From positions 69,142 to 133,141 of the forward strand of contig JAZQFH010000038.1 in the NCBI GenBank assembly GCA_045539425.1: 64,000 bases of DNA, written 5' to 3'. The first letter of the stretch is position 1, and each line of letters opens with the position of its first letter. The notes beneath the pieces were generated by a model. That model was given only the letters and a program-made list of their open reading frames with translations, ran no database searches and was not told the DNA's origin. The position numbers and the translations under genes were made by a program. The stretch is from RUG14871 sp045539425 (GTDB lineage: Bacteria; Bacillota_I; Bacilli_A; Erysipelotrichales; Erysipelotrichaceae). Below are positions 35,065 to 43,519 of the stretch, piece by piece.

Positions 35065-35913
35065 TTACGATTTTTTTACTTTTTGTTTACGGTACTTCTC
35101 CGGCGTTAAAAGATACTGGCGCTTAAAGAAGGTGATAAAGGAACTCACATTCGGAAAGCCGCACGCGTAAGAAATCTCCGATACGCTCAGATTACTCTCT
35201 TCCAGCATCCTTACCGCCTTATTGGTACGACAGCGGTTCAGGTATTCCGTAAAGGTAAAGCCCGTAAACTGATGGAACATGCGTGAGAAATAGGAAGGAT
35301 TGTAGTTGATGCGCTCTGCCACTTCTTCCAGTGTCACTTTCTCGGCGCAATGCTCTTCGACGTACTGCAGAGTATCCTTGATTTCCGCAGTGGTAACGCT
35401 TGATACCTCTTTTTTAGCGTCCGGGCTCTGCTGTTTTAAGAGTGTGTAGCACAGCCGTAAACATAAAGAGTTTAATAACATTTCATGATATTTCTCTCTC
35501 CGTTCATACACATCTTTGATCTCATCCAGCACTTCTCTCATTTCCTTGTTTTCCCCTTTGGATAAATAAGCGGGAAAGACCGGGATGTCAAAATTGGCAT
35601 AGTGAAGGACATCTTTATTAAACTGCAGGGTCATGACCGTTGCCCTGGTTTCTTCCAGTGTTTTGCCATCCATACATCTGCCGGAATGAATCACCCCGCT
35701 GTCCACAATGGCGGTATCCCCTTCACGCAACAGATGCGTCACGCCGTTGATCACATAATAAAGAGCCCCGCTCAGCACATAGTCCACTTCAATGGCGTCA
35801 TGCCAGTGCGGCGGCAGTTTTCCCCTATAAAGCGAGATCTGATCATCCACCACAATGCGTAAAGGCGTATCGGGAATATAACGAACCTCTTCCTTCCAGG
35901 CTTCCTTGATCAT
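35065..35913 (-). CDS. AraC-family regulator with a cupin sensor domain
   Basis: 282 residues. A cupin N-terminus (HWHDAIEVDYVLSGALYYVING) binds a small ligand, probably a sugar. The C-terminal pair of HTH motifs is at about 180-280 (VTLEEVAERINYNPSYFSRM and LSVSEISYACGF). It is transcribed just ahead of the GPH transporter operon and probably activates it. Confidence 0.92.
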   Translation of the reverse strand: MIKEAWKEEVRYIPDTPLRIVVDDQISLYRGKLPPHWHDAIEVDYVLSGALYYVINGVTHLLREGDTAIVDSGVIHSGRCMDGKTLEETRATVMTLQFNKDVLHYANFDIPVFPAYLSKGENKEMREVLDEIKDVYERREKYHEMLLNSLCLRLCYTLLKQQSPDAKKEVSSVTTAEIKDTLQYVEEHCAEKVTLEEVAERINYNPSYFSRMFHQFTGFTFTEYLNRCRTNKAVRMLEESNLSVSEISYACGFPNVSSFITFFKRQYLLTPEKYRKQKVKKS

Positions 35914-35965
35914 AGAATGATTCCTCTTTTTTTACTTTTCCTGATTTTATTCTACCACATCTGCA

Positions 35966-35993
35966 AAGAAAAGGGACAGCTGTTGCCTGTCCC
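35966..35993 (-). terminator. Terminator of the TetR gene
   Basis: GGGACAG (35973-35979) pairs with CTGTCCC (35987-35993), then TTTTCTTT on the minus strand. Confidence 0.8.
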
Positions 35994-36006
35994 CTGTTTG
36001 CGTAAT

Positions 36007-36498
36007 CTATATTGTTAAGTCCATCCCTGAGAGTTCTTCCGCTGATTCCTTACATCCGTTTAAAAACCAGGCATAAACCAGATTGAAGTAGGCGCCCGAT
36101 GCCACATAACAGCGGTAAGGATCCTGATAGATGTCCACGCTCCGTAAGAATGCTTCATCGAATGCTTCCTTCAGCAGATAGGACAGGTTGTTCTGAACCA
36201 GCATGTTTACCATGTCCTTCTGCTCTTGCATATGAGTGATCAGATGAATAATAAACTCTTTCTGCGGTGTGGTGCGGAAGTTTACGGATGTACTTTTCAG
36301 AAAGGAAGTTGTGATCCCGTGAAGATACTCTTCTAAGATCTCCTCTTTGGTAGTGTAATTCCGGTAAAACGAGAGACGGCTTAATCCTGCCGTATCACAC
36401 AGTTCACTGATGGAGATCTCACTCATATTCTTCTGTTTCAGCAACTTTAAGAGCGCTTTAGTCAGCTGACTCTTCGCATAGGATGTCTTTTCTTCCAT
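36007..36498 (-). CDS. TetR-family regulator
   Basis: 163 residues. HTH: ISISELCDTAGLSRLSFYRNY near 25-45. The rest is the C-terminal dimer and ligand domain of the short TetR type. ATG at 36498 is chosen from the GGAGGG 12 bases upstream and the family start; a longer frame from 36582 is less likely. It is divergent from an anchored hydrolase gene, with TGTAAC repeats between them. Confidence 0.85.
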   Translation of the reverse strand: MEEKTSYAKSQLTKALLKLLKQKNMSEISISELCDTAGLSRLSFYRNYTTKEEILEEYLHGITTSFLKSTSVNFRTTPQKEFIIHLITHMQEQKDMVNMLVQNNLSYLLKEAFDEAFLRSVDIYQDPYRCYVASGAYFNLVYAWFLNGCKESAEELSGMDLTI

Positions 36499-36560
36499 GT
36501 AACAGTATCCCTCCTTCTGTAACATTTTCCCCTCTTCTATTGAACCGCCACACACTTTCA

Positions 36561-36593
36561 TGTAACATATGTAACGTAACAATTGTAACGTAA
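36561..36593. promoter_or_regulatory. TGTAAC repeat cluster, probable TetR operator
   Basis: TGTAAC occurs at 36561, 36570 and 36584; the last two are longer direct repeats (TGTAACGTAA). They fill the gap between the divergent TetR and hydrolase genes. Confidence 0.5.
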
Positions 36594-36632
36594 GCGAACA
36601 AACGAATCAAGTGCCGTTCGCAGGAGGATTCC

Positions 36633-37562
36633 ATGATAAAAAAAGTGCTGAAATTCATCGGTATCGTACTGCTGGTGATTGCGGTGGCAGTGGTTGCCTT
36701 GTTTATCAAAGCTGCCTATATGCAGGTCATACCGAAAAACTATACAAAAACAACTCCCACCGGCGGAGAAATCGAGACAAAATACATGGCGATGGGAGAG
36801 CACAACGTCTCTACCCTGAAAGTAAACCGGGACGACTCCCTGAAAAAGATTCTGATCTTCTACCCAACAGACTTAAAGGATAGCAATCAGACCTACCCGG
36901 TCGTTGTCTATTCCAACGGTACCGGTCAGAAAGGCTCCCAATATAAAAACCTGTATAAGCATCTGGCTTCCTGGGGCTTTATTGTCTTGGCCAATGACAA
37001 TCCGGAATCCTATTCCGGTCTGCCGGCAGATAAGACACTTTCCTATATTCTGGAAGAAAACGAAAACGAGAAGAGCATCTTCTATCATAAGGTTGATCTG
37101 AACAACATCGGAACCTACGGACACTCCCAGGGCGGAGCTGCCGTCTTCAATACGATTACAGCTCAGGAACACAGCTCCCTCTATAAGACAGCCGTCTCCC
37201 TCTCTCCCACCAGTGAAGAGCTGGCAGACAGTCTGGGATGGCATTATGACTTAAGCAAAGTCAATATTCCGGTATTTATCGTAACCGGAACCGCCGGGGA
37301 ATTTGAAATCGAAGTCGTCATTCCGTTTGAAAAGCTGCAGCAGATGTATGCCAAACTGAATGTCCCAAAAGCCATGGCAAGAAGAAGCGGTGCGGAACAT
37401 GCCAACACGCCAAGCGACGCGGACGGTTACGTCACTGCCTGGTTCCTCTGGCAGTTACAGAACGATAAAGAAGCGGCCAAAGCCTTTACAGGCAGTAACC
37501 CGGAACTTTTGGAGAATCCGCTCTATCAGGATCAGAAGATCGATTTCCCTTCACAGTATTAA
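36633..37562 (+). CDS. Membrane-anchored alpha/beta hydrolase
   Basis: 309 residues. Residues 7-27 form a membrane anchor; the rest should lie outside. The nucleophile elbow is GHSQGG, with strand VVVYSNGTG before it, as in chlorophyllase/dienelactone-hydrolase-like enzymes; a late histidine is in RSGAEHANTP. It is probably an esterase. AGGAGG lies just before ATG at 36633. Likely repressed by the divergent TetR protein. Confidence 0.87.
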   Translation: MIKKVLKFIGIVLLVIAVAVVALFIKAAYMQVIPKNYTKTTPTGGEIETKYMAMGEHNVSTLKVNRDDSLKKILIFYPTDLKDSNQTYPVVVYSNGTGQKGSQYKNLYKHLASWGFIVLANDNPESYSGLPADKTLSYILEENENEKSIFYHKVDLNNIGTYGHSQGGAAVFNTITAQEHSSLYKTAVSLSPTSEELADSLGWHYDLSKVNIPVFIVTGTAGEFEIEVVIPFEKLQQMYAKLNVPKAMARRSGAEHANTPSDADGYVTAWFLWQLQNDKEAAKAFTGSNPELLENPLYQDQKIDFPSQY

Positions 37563-37570
37563 TATCCCGA

Positions 37571-37604
37571 AACAGCAGGCTGTCTCAGAATGCTGTTTTT
37601 CTTT
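37571..37604 (+). terminator. Terminator of the hydrolase gene
   Basis: AACAGCA (37571-37577) pairs with TGCTGTT (37591-37597), then TTTCTTT. Confidence 0.8.
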
Positions 37605-37697
37605 AATGGAGAGAGCAGAAACTATCGGTGCCACTATCCGGCATGGTATACTTATCCTAAGTAAGGAATATGTATCATATACCGAAAGGAAGACCGT

Positions 37698-38804
37698 ATG
37701 AACCTTTTGATTCATGATTACACCACTGAAGAATGGAATAACGTCAAAACCCAATATGAAGGTTGGGATGTTGTCTTTGATAGCGGAAACATTCATCCCT
37801 GTATCGGCTGTTTTTACTGCTGGACAAGCGGCATGGGAACCTGCATTCAAAAAGACGGTTACGAGAACATGGGTGAGCGCATCCACAACGCCGAGGAAGT
37901 TGTCATTTCCAGTAAATATACCTACGGCGGTTTCAGCGCCTTTGTGAAAAATGTCTTTGACCGCTGCATCGGCTATGTCTTACCGGAATTTGAAGTGGCG
38001 TATGGCGAGATGCATCATAAAAAACGCTATGACGAAGACAAACCGGTCACCTTTATCTTCCGTGGTCATAATCTTTCAGAGGAAGAAAAACAGCAGGCAG
38101 AGGAATACGTTAGAGCCCTCTGCCGAAACCTACGGGGACACGTGAAGGATGTCCTTTTTATAGACGAAAAAGAAACAGAACCCGCAGCCAAACAGCCTTC
38201 CGTCAAGCGCTCCGGTACCCTTTTAGTCAACTGCAGCCTGCGTAAAGAGCGCTCCAATACGGGTCTGTTACTGAAAGAACTGCAGAAAGATCTTGGCAAC
38301 GGAGCACTGATAGAATTATCCTTTAAAACCGATTTTAACAAATTGGCGGAACAGATCCGGTATGCGGAGACACTGGTGCTGGGAATGCCGCTCTATGTCG
38401 ACGGTTTACCTTCCTCCGCCATCCGTTTGCTGGATGCGATCAAAGGCTCCGTGGACGGCTGCAATATCTACCTCATCGTGAATAACGGCCTTTATGAAAG
38501 CAAGCAGAACATCAATCTGATCCGTATGGTTCAGTCGTTCTGTAAAGCTTCCGATGCCACCTACAAAGGAACCCTGGCCGTCGGTGCCGGAGAGGTAGTC
38601 GGAACCCTGATGCGGCAGAAACAGCTGCTCTGGCCGGCCAAAAATGCTACGGATTCCGTGCAGAAACTGGCGTTTGCCATACAGAAGAAAGAGAGTTTCA
38701 CGGAAACCTTTGCCGATACCAAAGCCTTCCCCAGATGGCTGTACATCCTTATCGCCAATACCAACTGGCAGAAGCTGAAAGCACAACAGAAAAACAGCCG
38801 GTAA
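37698..38804 (+). CDS. Two-domain flavodoxin-fold oxidoreductase
   Basis: 368 residues made of two flavodoxin-like halves. The first (1-155) looks like an NADPH-dependent FMN reductase of the iron-sulfur flavoprotein type, with CIGCFYCWTSGMGTC and the FMN loop SSKYTYGGFS. The second (about 173-340) starts again with GTLLVNCSLRKERSNTG and has GMPLYVDGLPSS. It may be an internal duplication with one half specialised. The role is reduction of quinones, aromatics or metals, not resolved here. AAGGAAG precedes ATG; an extended -10 (TGG-TATACT) ends at 37652. Confidence 0.83.
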   Translation: MNLLIHDYTTEEWNNVKTQYEGWDVVFDSGNIHPCIGCFYCWTSGMGTCIQKDGYENMGERIHNAEEVVISSKYTYGGFSAFVKNVFDRCIGYVLPEFEVAYGEMHHKKRYDEDKPVTFIFRGHNLSEEEKQQAEEYVRALCRNLRGHVKDVLFIDEKETEPAAKQPSVKRSGTLLVNCSLRKERSNTGLLLKELQKDLGNGALIELSFKTDFNKLAEQIRYAETLVLGMPLYVDGLPSSAIRLLDAIKGSVDGCNIYLIVNNGLYESKQNINLIRMVQSFCKASDATYKGTLAVGAGEVVGTLMRQKQLLWPAKNATDSVQKLAFAIQKKESFTETFADTKAFPRWLYILIANTNWQKLKAQQKNSR

Positions 38805-38823
38805 TATCAATGCATTACCGGCT
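38796..38823. terminator. Terminator overlapping a stop codon
   Basis: AGCCGGTAAT (38796-38805) pairs with ATTACCGGCT (38814-38823). The stop codon of the flavoprotein gene lies in the left arm. The T tail is poor on both strands. Confidence 0.65.
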
Positions 38824-38845
38824 TTCATATTACTTTTTGACTCTG

Positions 38846-39739
38846 TTATTTCCATCCGATGGTAACGGCTTCCGGAACATTCACACAGTCAGTGACTTTA
38901 CCTTCCTGCAGTAATGTCAGTGTACTGCTGTGCGTATTGGCACAGATCACCTGTCCGTCCAGTACGATCATATCCCGCGGATGCTTTCCTCCGCAGGAAT
39001 AAGAGGACAGTACCTCCAGTTGATCTTTATTCACCTTCAGTTCATAGACTTCATCCAGTCCTCTGACCGAAACATATAATCTGTCTTCAAATAACCGGAT
39101 GGCGGCACTGCCGTCTGTTTTCTCTTTTGTTAACTGTACCTGCTTCAAAATCTCCCAGTTGTCCGTAGAGACAACAAACACCTCATTGGAAAGCTCACTG
39201 ACAACATACAGATATTTTCCGTCAGCGGATACTACACCGTGTCTCGGTCCGCTACCCTTTGGGAAATGAATCTCATGAACACATTCATAATTCGCGTCAA
39301 ATACATATACCGTATCCATGAATAACGCAAAGCCGAGATAGTACTCTTTAAAGGCAAAGACCATATGGCATCCCGCCTTTTCTTTAATGAATACCTTCTT
39401 CTTTAATGTTATTTCCCCGTTTTCGTATTTCAGGAAATGGAAGGTTCCTTCATGGTAGTTGGCCGTGCAGATATTTCCGTCTTTGGATGATACAAAGCAG
39501 GAAAGAATGTCTTCATAGATCAAGGAGGCAAGCTTGTTACCATTGAAGTCCAATACGGCAACTCCGCTCTTTCCCTTTCCTTCACTGTAGACGGAAACAA
39601 TATGTTCCCCGTCTACACAAAGATACTTTGTACCCTGAATCTCACTGAAAAGCTGTGGAGCGGTAAACTTCCCGTTTTCCACCTCTACCGTATAAATGCC
39701 TTCATTTCCGTAACTACCGCAATATAATGTATGTTTCAT
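38846..39739 (-). CDS. Beta-propeller protein of the lactonase family
   Basis: 297 residues with repeated propeller blades (for example ADGKYLYVVSELSNEVFVVS, FEDRLYVSVRGLDEVYELKV). The family includes 6-phosphogluconolactonase-like proteins, but many members have unknown substrates; the signature GPRHGVV is kept. Somewhat short for a seven-blade propeller. Cytoplasmic, with no signal. It follows the macrodomain gene by 20 bases and is probably co-transcribed. Confidence 0.8.
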   Translation of the reverse strand: MKHTLYCGSYGNEGIYTVEVENGKFTAPQLFSEIQGTKYLCVDGEHIVSVYSEGKGKSGVAVLDFNGNKLASLIYEDILSCFVSSKDGNICTANYHEGTFHFLKYENGEITLKKKVFIKEKAGCHMVFAFKEYYLGFALFMDTVYVFDANYECVHEIHFPKGSGPRHGVVSADGKYLYVVSELSNEVFVVSTDNWEILKQVQLTKEKTDGSAAIRLFEDRLYVSVRGLDEVYELKVNKDQLEVLSSYSCGGKHPRDMIVLDGQVICANTHSSTLTLLQEGKVTDCVNVPEAVTIGWK

Positions 39740-39759
39740 TTTTTCACTCCGCCTTTTTC

Positions 39760-40308
39760 TTAATGATTATCACCCGGGAAATACTCCGTAATCACCCGTC
39801 TTGCCGCAACATATTCCCACTCCACATAGGCACATAATAATACATCAATCTCATACTCCGGATATTCCTTCACAAAACTCTGATAAGCTCTGCAGCACTG
39901 CTTTGTGCTCTCTCCCACCGGATCGGCCAGATTTCCCCCGAAAATGCCGGAACTGATCAGCGGGAAGGAAATGGAATGATAATTGTTCTCCTTTAATACC
40001 AGTAAGGAGTTATGGTAAGCGTCATACAGTTGTTTGAAAGCCTTGGGTGTCCTGCTGAAGTTCGGCCCTACCGCATGAATGATGGCTTTGACATTTGTCA
40101 TACGGAATGACGGTGTTATAACTGCACTGCCGTCTTTGAGCGGTGTTCTGTATTTCTGACATGCGCGTGTCAATTCCGCACTGCCTGCTTTCGCAAAAAT
40201 CACACCGCAGATACCTCCGCCTTCCCATAAGCCGTCATTGGCCGCATTGACTACAACGTCTGCTCTCTGGTCCGCACAGGATCCGTGTATTAATTGAATA
40301 TTAGACAT
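39760..40308 (-). CDS. Macrodomain protein (ADP-ribose-binding)
   Basis: 182 residues. Shows the macrodomain signatures VVNAANDGLWEGGGICGVIF and SISFPLISSGIFGG. Related YmdB-type proteins deacetylate O-acetyl-ADP-ribose or remove ADP-ribose from proteins. Here it is an entire single domain. It is paired with a propeller lactonase-like gene downstream. The ribosome binding site is within GAGGGTGG. Confidence 0.9.
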   Translation of the reverse strand: MSNIQLIHGSCADQRADVVVNAANDGLWEGGGICGVIFAKAGSAELTRACQKYRTPLKDGSAVITPSFRMTNVKAIIHAVGPNFSRTPKAFKQLYDAYHNSLLVLKENNYHSISFPLISSGIFGGNLADPVGESTKQCCRAYQSFVKEYPEYEIDVLLCAYVEWEYVAARRVITEYFPGDNH

Positions 40309-40383
40309 ACTCTGCCACCCTCTTTATTATCATTATAACAAACTTCCCTCCGCTCCTATGGACTGATTACTGCACTCATATAA

Positions 40384-40417
40384 AAAGCCTCTCCGCCGAT
40401 TATGGTGAAGAGGCTTT
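40384..40417 (-). terminator. Terminator of the membrane protein gene
   Basis: AAAGCCTCT (40384-40392) pairs with AGAGGCTTT (40409-40417), T run on the minus strand. Confidence 0.85.
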
Positions 40418-40436
40418 GAAATATGATTGTTATGAA

Positions 40437-41186
40437 TTAACGGTAGCGGACGCGGTCCACTCCGCGGATGATCCATCCCGCCACAAGTAAGAGCTGCATG
40501 CCCAGAAACAGCCCGTTGGCAACGGATTTTAATGTTCCGTAAGTATTAAGGGTTCCTATAGTGATCAAACTGTGCAGCACTTCCAGGACAGGGAAAACAA
40601 TGAGCGGAAGGATGTTCCTGCTGTCTTCATAGTCGTAGTCTCCGCGGAAGCTCTTATACACCGTACGCAGTAAGAAGAAGACCGCAATGGCCATTTCCAC
40701 CGGAAAGACCCAGCGGATGCGGAAGTTCGGGAAGAACGTATCGTATTTTGCGCCGGTAAACCAGATCTTAAGAACTCTTATCCAGCAGGTTAAAAACATC
40801 CAGAAGAGCTCCCAGATCAAAGAAAGCAGCGGCATGACCGGAGAGAAAATCTTTCCGAGTACTGCCAGTATCAGTACCAGCACTCCGTTAAAGATAAACG
40901 GCAGTGCCAGACCGCCGGCACCTAAGAGGAAACCTCCCAGGGAAAAGGAAGGTCCGCTGTAAGAAGCACGGGTATACCTCGGCTCATCCCTTTGCGGCTG
41001 ACGCGGCTGACTTTGTTGTCTTTGTTCCTGTTGACGCTTTCTTTCGTTTTCTTCATCGATATTTTTCTGCCGCCTAGACTCATAGGTCATTCCGCCGTTG
41101 CGGTTATACTTATAGCCGTCCGGCCCTGTTCCGTACTCGCTGTTATTCGGATATTTCACATATTTCGGATCAATGTCTCTGCTCAT
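40437..41186 (-). CDS. Membrane protein with a Gln/Arg-rich N-terminus, function unknown
   Basis: 249 residues. The first 75 residues are hydrophilic and rich in Q, R, P and Y (PNNSEYGTGPDGYKYNRNGG motif near the start). After that come about four to five membrane helices in the C-terminal two thirds. No family is recognised. ATG at 41186 has GAGGAGG at a good distance; a slightly longer frame exists. It lies alone, divergent from the MATE gene. Confidence 0.7.
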   Translation of the reverse strand: MSRDIDPKYVKYPNNSEYGTGPDGYKYNRNGGMTYESRRQKNIDEENERKRQQEQRQQSQPRQPQRDEPRYTRASYSGPSFSLGGFLLGAGGLALPFIFNGVLVLILAVLGKIFSPVMPLLSLIWELFWMFLTCWIRVLKIWFTGAKYDTFFPNFRIRWVFPVEMAIAVFFLLRTVYKSFRGDYDYEDSRNILPLIVFPVLEVLHSLITIGTLNTYGTLKSVANGLFLGMQLLLVAGWIIRGVDRVRYR

Positions 41187-41289
41187 AAGAGCCACCTCCT
41201 CTTCCACTTTCCAATTATAACAAAGACCTCAATGTGAAAGAACGCATTTTTCATAACCTGCTGGTTTACTTTCCTTTTCTGCCCGATTA

Positions 41290-41308
41290 TGTTATAGTAC
41301 CAACTATG
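41290..41308 (+). promoter_or_regulatory. Extended -10 promoter placed for a leaderless mRNA
   Basis: TG-T-TATAGT (41290-41298) is followed after exactly seven bases by ATG at 41306. No ribosome binding site precedes the ATG. This is the same layout as at 3823-3841. Confidence 0.55.
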
Positions 41309-42682
41309 GCAAACGAAAACGTAAAGACGATAGGAAAAGACTACACATTATCTTCACTGATCAAGTTCACGGCTCCCGCTATCATCAATGAATTCATGAT
41401 CAACTTTTTGTTTACCATTGATGACGGACTCTTTATTACCCGTTATGTGGGAACCAATGCCGAGAGTGCCTTCAGTATCCTGATGCCGCTCTTTATGTTG
41501 CATGGTGCCTTCTCTTCTTTACTGGGAGGAGTTTCCACCCTGGTTTCCCGCAAGCTGGGAGAGAAGAAAGACGAGGAAGCACGGGGCGATTTCACGGCTA
41601 TTCTGCTTGTTTCCTTCGTGGCGGGTATTCTTATCATGTTGCTCGAATACTTCTTCAAGGATGAACTCTTACGGCTTCTCGGGGCCACGGATATCATCTA
41701 TCCGTATGCCCGAAGTTTCTTAAATATCAGCTGCCTCTATGTACCGTTAACCATGTTAGGCAACCTCTTTGCCCGCTTCTATGTACCGGCAGGAGCACCG
41801 AAGATGGAACTGATTTCCACCATGATCAATGTTTCCTCTAACATCTTCTTTGACTGGTACTTTGTGGTAAACAGAGGAGTCGGCATGGTAGGAGCAGCTT
41901 ACGCCAACCTGATCGCCACCACCATTCAGGTGACCATCGGCTTATTCTTCTACAGTTCGAAAAAAGCGGAAGTCGGTTTCGGAAAACCTTCCAAAAATCT
42001 CTTCCCTCTGATTCTTGAGAGCTGCAAGTACGGCCTGTCCACCTTCTTTGCGAATGTGTCGGTTGGTGTAGGTACGATTATTTCCAACTACTCCCTGTTA
42101 TACTTCGGTAATGAAGGATACCTGGCAGCTTATACGATTGTAAACAATATCTCCTTCACCTTCATGAGCGGTTTCTTCGGCCTGTTTGGAGCCAGCGGTC
42201 CGCTCTTAAGCTACGCGATGGGAGAAAGAAACAAGAAAAAACTGGTCCACTTATTCAAGATCATCTTTATTGAAGTCACCATGTTGATTGCCTTCACCAT
42301 TGTATTCTATCTGGTCCTCTCCAAACCGATGGCTGTCCTCTTCACCGGACAGGCGGCAGCGGATATTAAGGACCTGATCGATTACGGCTTAAAGATTGCC
42401 CCATACGGCTTCTTATTCTTCGGCTACAACATCGGTGCCCGAATGAGTTTAACTTCCTTGGGAAATATCAAATCTTCCACTCTGATCACCATCCTGCAGG
42501 AAGTACTGTTCTCCAATTTAACGGTTGTCTTATTACCGTTACTCTTCGGAGTCAAAGGTGTATGGTTCTCCTTCCTGGCAGGGAATGTACTAACCATGAT
42601 CTTCACCGTCTTAGTTATCTACTTGAACCGTGATAACTACGGATATGGAAGAAATCATATTGCCTTAATGGTAGAACGATAA
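41306..42682 (+). CDS. MATE-family efflux transporter
   Basis: 458 residues and 12 membrane helices in two related halves, each with a MATE signature (for example PAIINEFMINFLFTIDDGLFI near the start and FGASGPLLSYAMGERN in the second half). It exports drugs or metabolites using an ion gradient. The start MANENVKTIGKDYTL is chosen because similarity begins there; a frame start at 41234 lacks a ribosome binding site too. No regulator is adjacent. Confidence 0.92.
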   Translation: MANENVKTIGKDYTLSSLIKFTAPAIINEFMINFLFTIDDGLFITRYVGTNAESAFSILMPLFMLHGAFSSLLGGVSTLVSRKLGEKKDEEARGDFTAILLVSFVAGILIMLLEYFFKDELLRLLGATDIIYPYARSFLNISCLYVPLTMLGNLFARFYVPAGAPKMELISTMINVSSNIFFDWYFVVNRGVGMVGAAYANLIATTIQVTIGLFFYSSKKAEVGFGKPSKNLFPLILESCKYGLSTFFANVSVGVGTIISNYSLLYFGNEGYLAAYTIVNNISFTFMSGFFGLFGASGPLLSYAMGERNKKKLVHLFKIIFIEVTMLIAFTIVFYLVLSKPMAVLFTGQAAADIKDLIDYGLKIAPYGFLFFGYNIGARMSLTSLGNIKSSTLITILQEVLFSNLTVVLLPLLFGVKGVWFSFLAGNVLTMIFTVLVIYLNRDNYGYGRNHIALMVER

Positions 42683-42710
42683 ATCACAATATAAGGGTGT
42701 GTACCGAAAT

Positions 42711-42734
42711 GAAGTGATTCAATCGTTGCACTTC
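42711..42734 (+). terminator. Terminator of the MATE gene
   Basis: GAAGTG (42711-42716) pairs with CACTTC (42729-42734), followed by CTTTCTATTTTC. Confidence 0.6.
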
Positions 42735-42759
42735 CTTTCTATTTTCTTAAGCACATAAA

Positions 42760-42792
42760 AACCACCTCCGTATCACTGTTACTGAGGTGGTT
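42760..42792 (-). terminator. Terminator next to the GH4 tail fragment
   Basis: AACCACCTC (42760-42768) pairs with GAGGTGGTT (42784-42792); the minus strand continues TTTTTAT. It stands five bases after the stop codon of the GH4 fragment. Confidence 0.8.
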
Positions 42793-42797
42793 ATTTC

Positions 42798-42890
42798 TTA
42801 ATGCAACTCAGGCCAGTAGCCTTTGTTCGCTTCCATATAGTCGGTGAAAAGTTCTTTTGCTTTGTCCGTATGATTGACGCAGCGCTTCAG
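42798..42890 (-). pseudogene. Duplicated C-terminal tail of a GH4 glucosidase gene
   Basis: Thirty codons on the minus strand end in NKGYWPELH and a stop. They match the last 30 residues of the intact GH4 gene at 43.5 kb at about 24 positions, and the DNA around the stop (TTAATGCAACTCAGGCCAGT) is identical. Nothing of the rest of the gene remains upstream. It is a relic of a second GH4 copy or of a local duplication. Confidence 0.75.
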
Positions 42891-42917
42891 AATGGAAGTT
42901 CCGTATGAGCTTTTTTA

Positions 42918-43355
42918 CTAATCGCGATCATGCGTAAACTGTAACTGAAGTGGCATAGGCTCGTCATTATCTAAGTCCATCAGAGCAAATTCTCTTATGT
43001 CGATATGATTTATATGTCGAATTACAAGACCTTTCGCAATCAGCAGATACCCGTTAACATAGAAAGAGATCGGCTTCTGCCAATAATCGACATTCTCCAC
43101 GGTAAATGTTCCCGTCTCATGAAATTTAAGTTCGTCTCCCGCATAGATTGATACTTCAAAGGTATTTCCGCTTATTGACAGCGTGGATTTCTTCGCCCCA
43201 AACGTTTCCGGCTGAATCCATTGCCGGGCGGAAGAATCATACATCCACCGGAGGAAATATGACCCGTCCAATGAATGCTCTGTGAGCTCAGAAAAATCCA
43301 AATCCGAAGAATAAAGTTTCAACTTCTTATCTATCCAATTCAACATATTAAACAT
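42918..43355 (-). CDS. Small protein with a lipocalin-like domain, unknown function
   Basis: 145 residues. After a short charged N-terminus, a beta-rich domain runs from HSLDGSYFLRWMYD to about residue 140. The pattern DG-Y ... STLSISGNTFEVSI ... GTFTVENV ... ISFYVNGYLL recurs in the C-terminal domain of the acidic protein at 58.3-60.2 kb, so the two share a domain. It lies between the GH4 tail relic and the intact GH4 gene. The function is unknown. Confidence 0.65.
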   Translation of the reverse strand: MFNMLNWIDKKLKLYSSDLDFSELTEHSLDGSYFLRWMYDSSARQWIQPETFGAKKSTLSISGNTFEVSIYAGDELKFHETGTFTVENVDYWQKPISFYVNGYLLIAKGLVIRHINHIDIREFALMDLDNDEPMPLQLQFTHDRD

Positions 43356-43485
43356 ATGGTTCTATCCTCCTGTCTTTATTCTATCACAACCCCATGGTGT
43401 TTTCAGGGGGCCCTGCCTCTTTGTATCGACACCAGTCATTTCGTAGCGCAGTTACAGAAAAACTCCGCCCTCAGAGAAAAATCAC

Positions 43486-43508
43486 CCCTGTCATCAGACA
43501 GAGGTGAT
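43486..43508 (-). terminator. Terminator of the alpha-glucoside operon
   Basis: ATCACC plus a second stem (CCTGTC/GACAG) pair across 43491-43508, and the minus strand ends in TTTTTC. Confidence 0.75.
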
Positions 43509-43519
43509 CGTTTCTTTTC

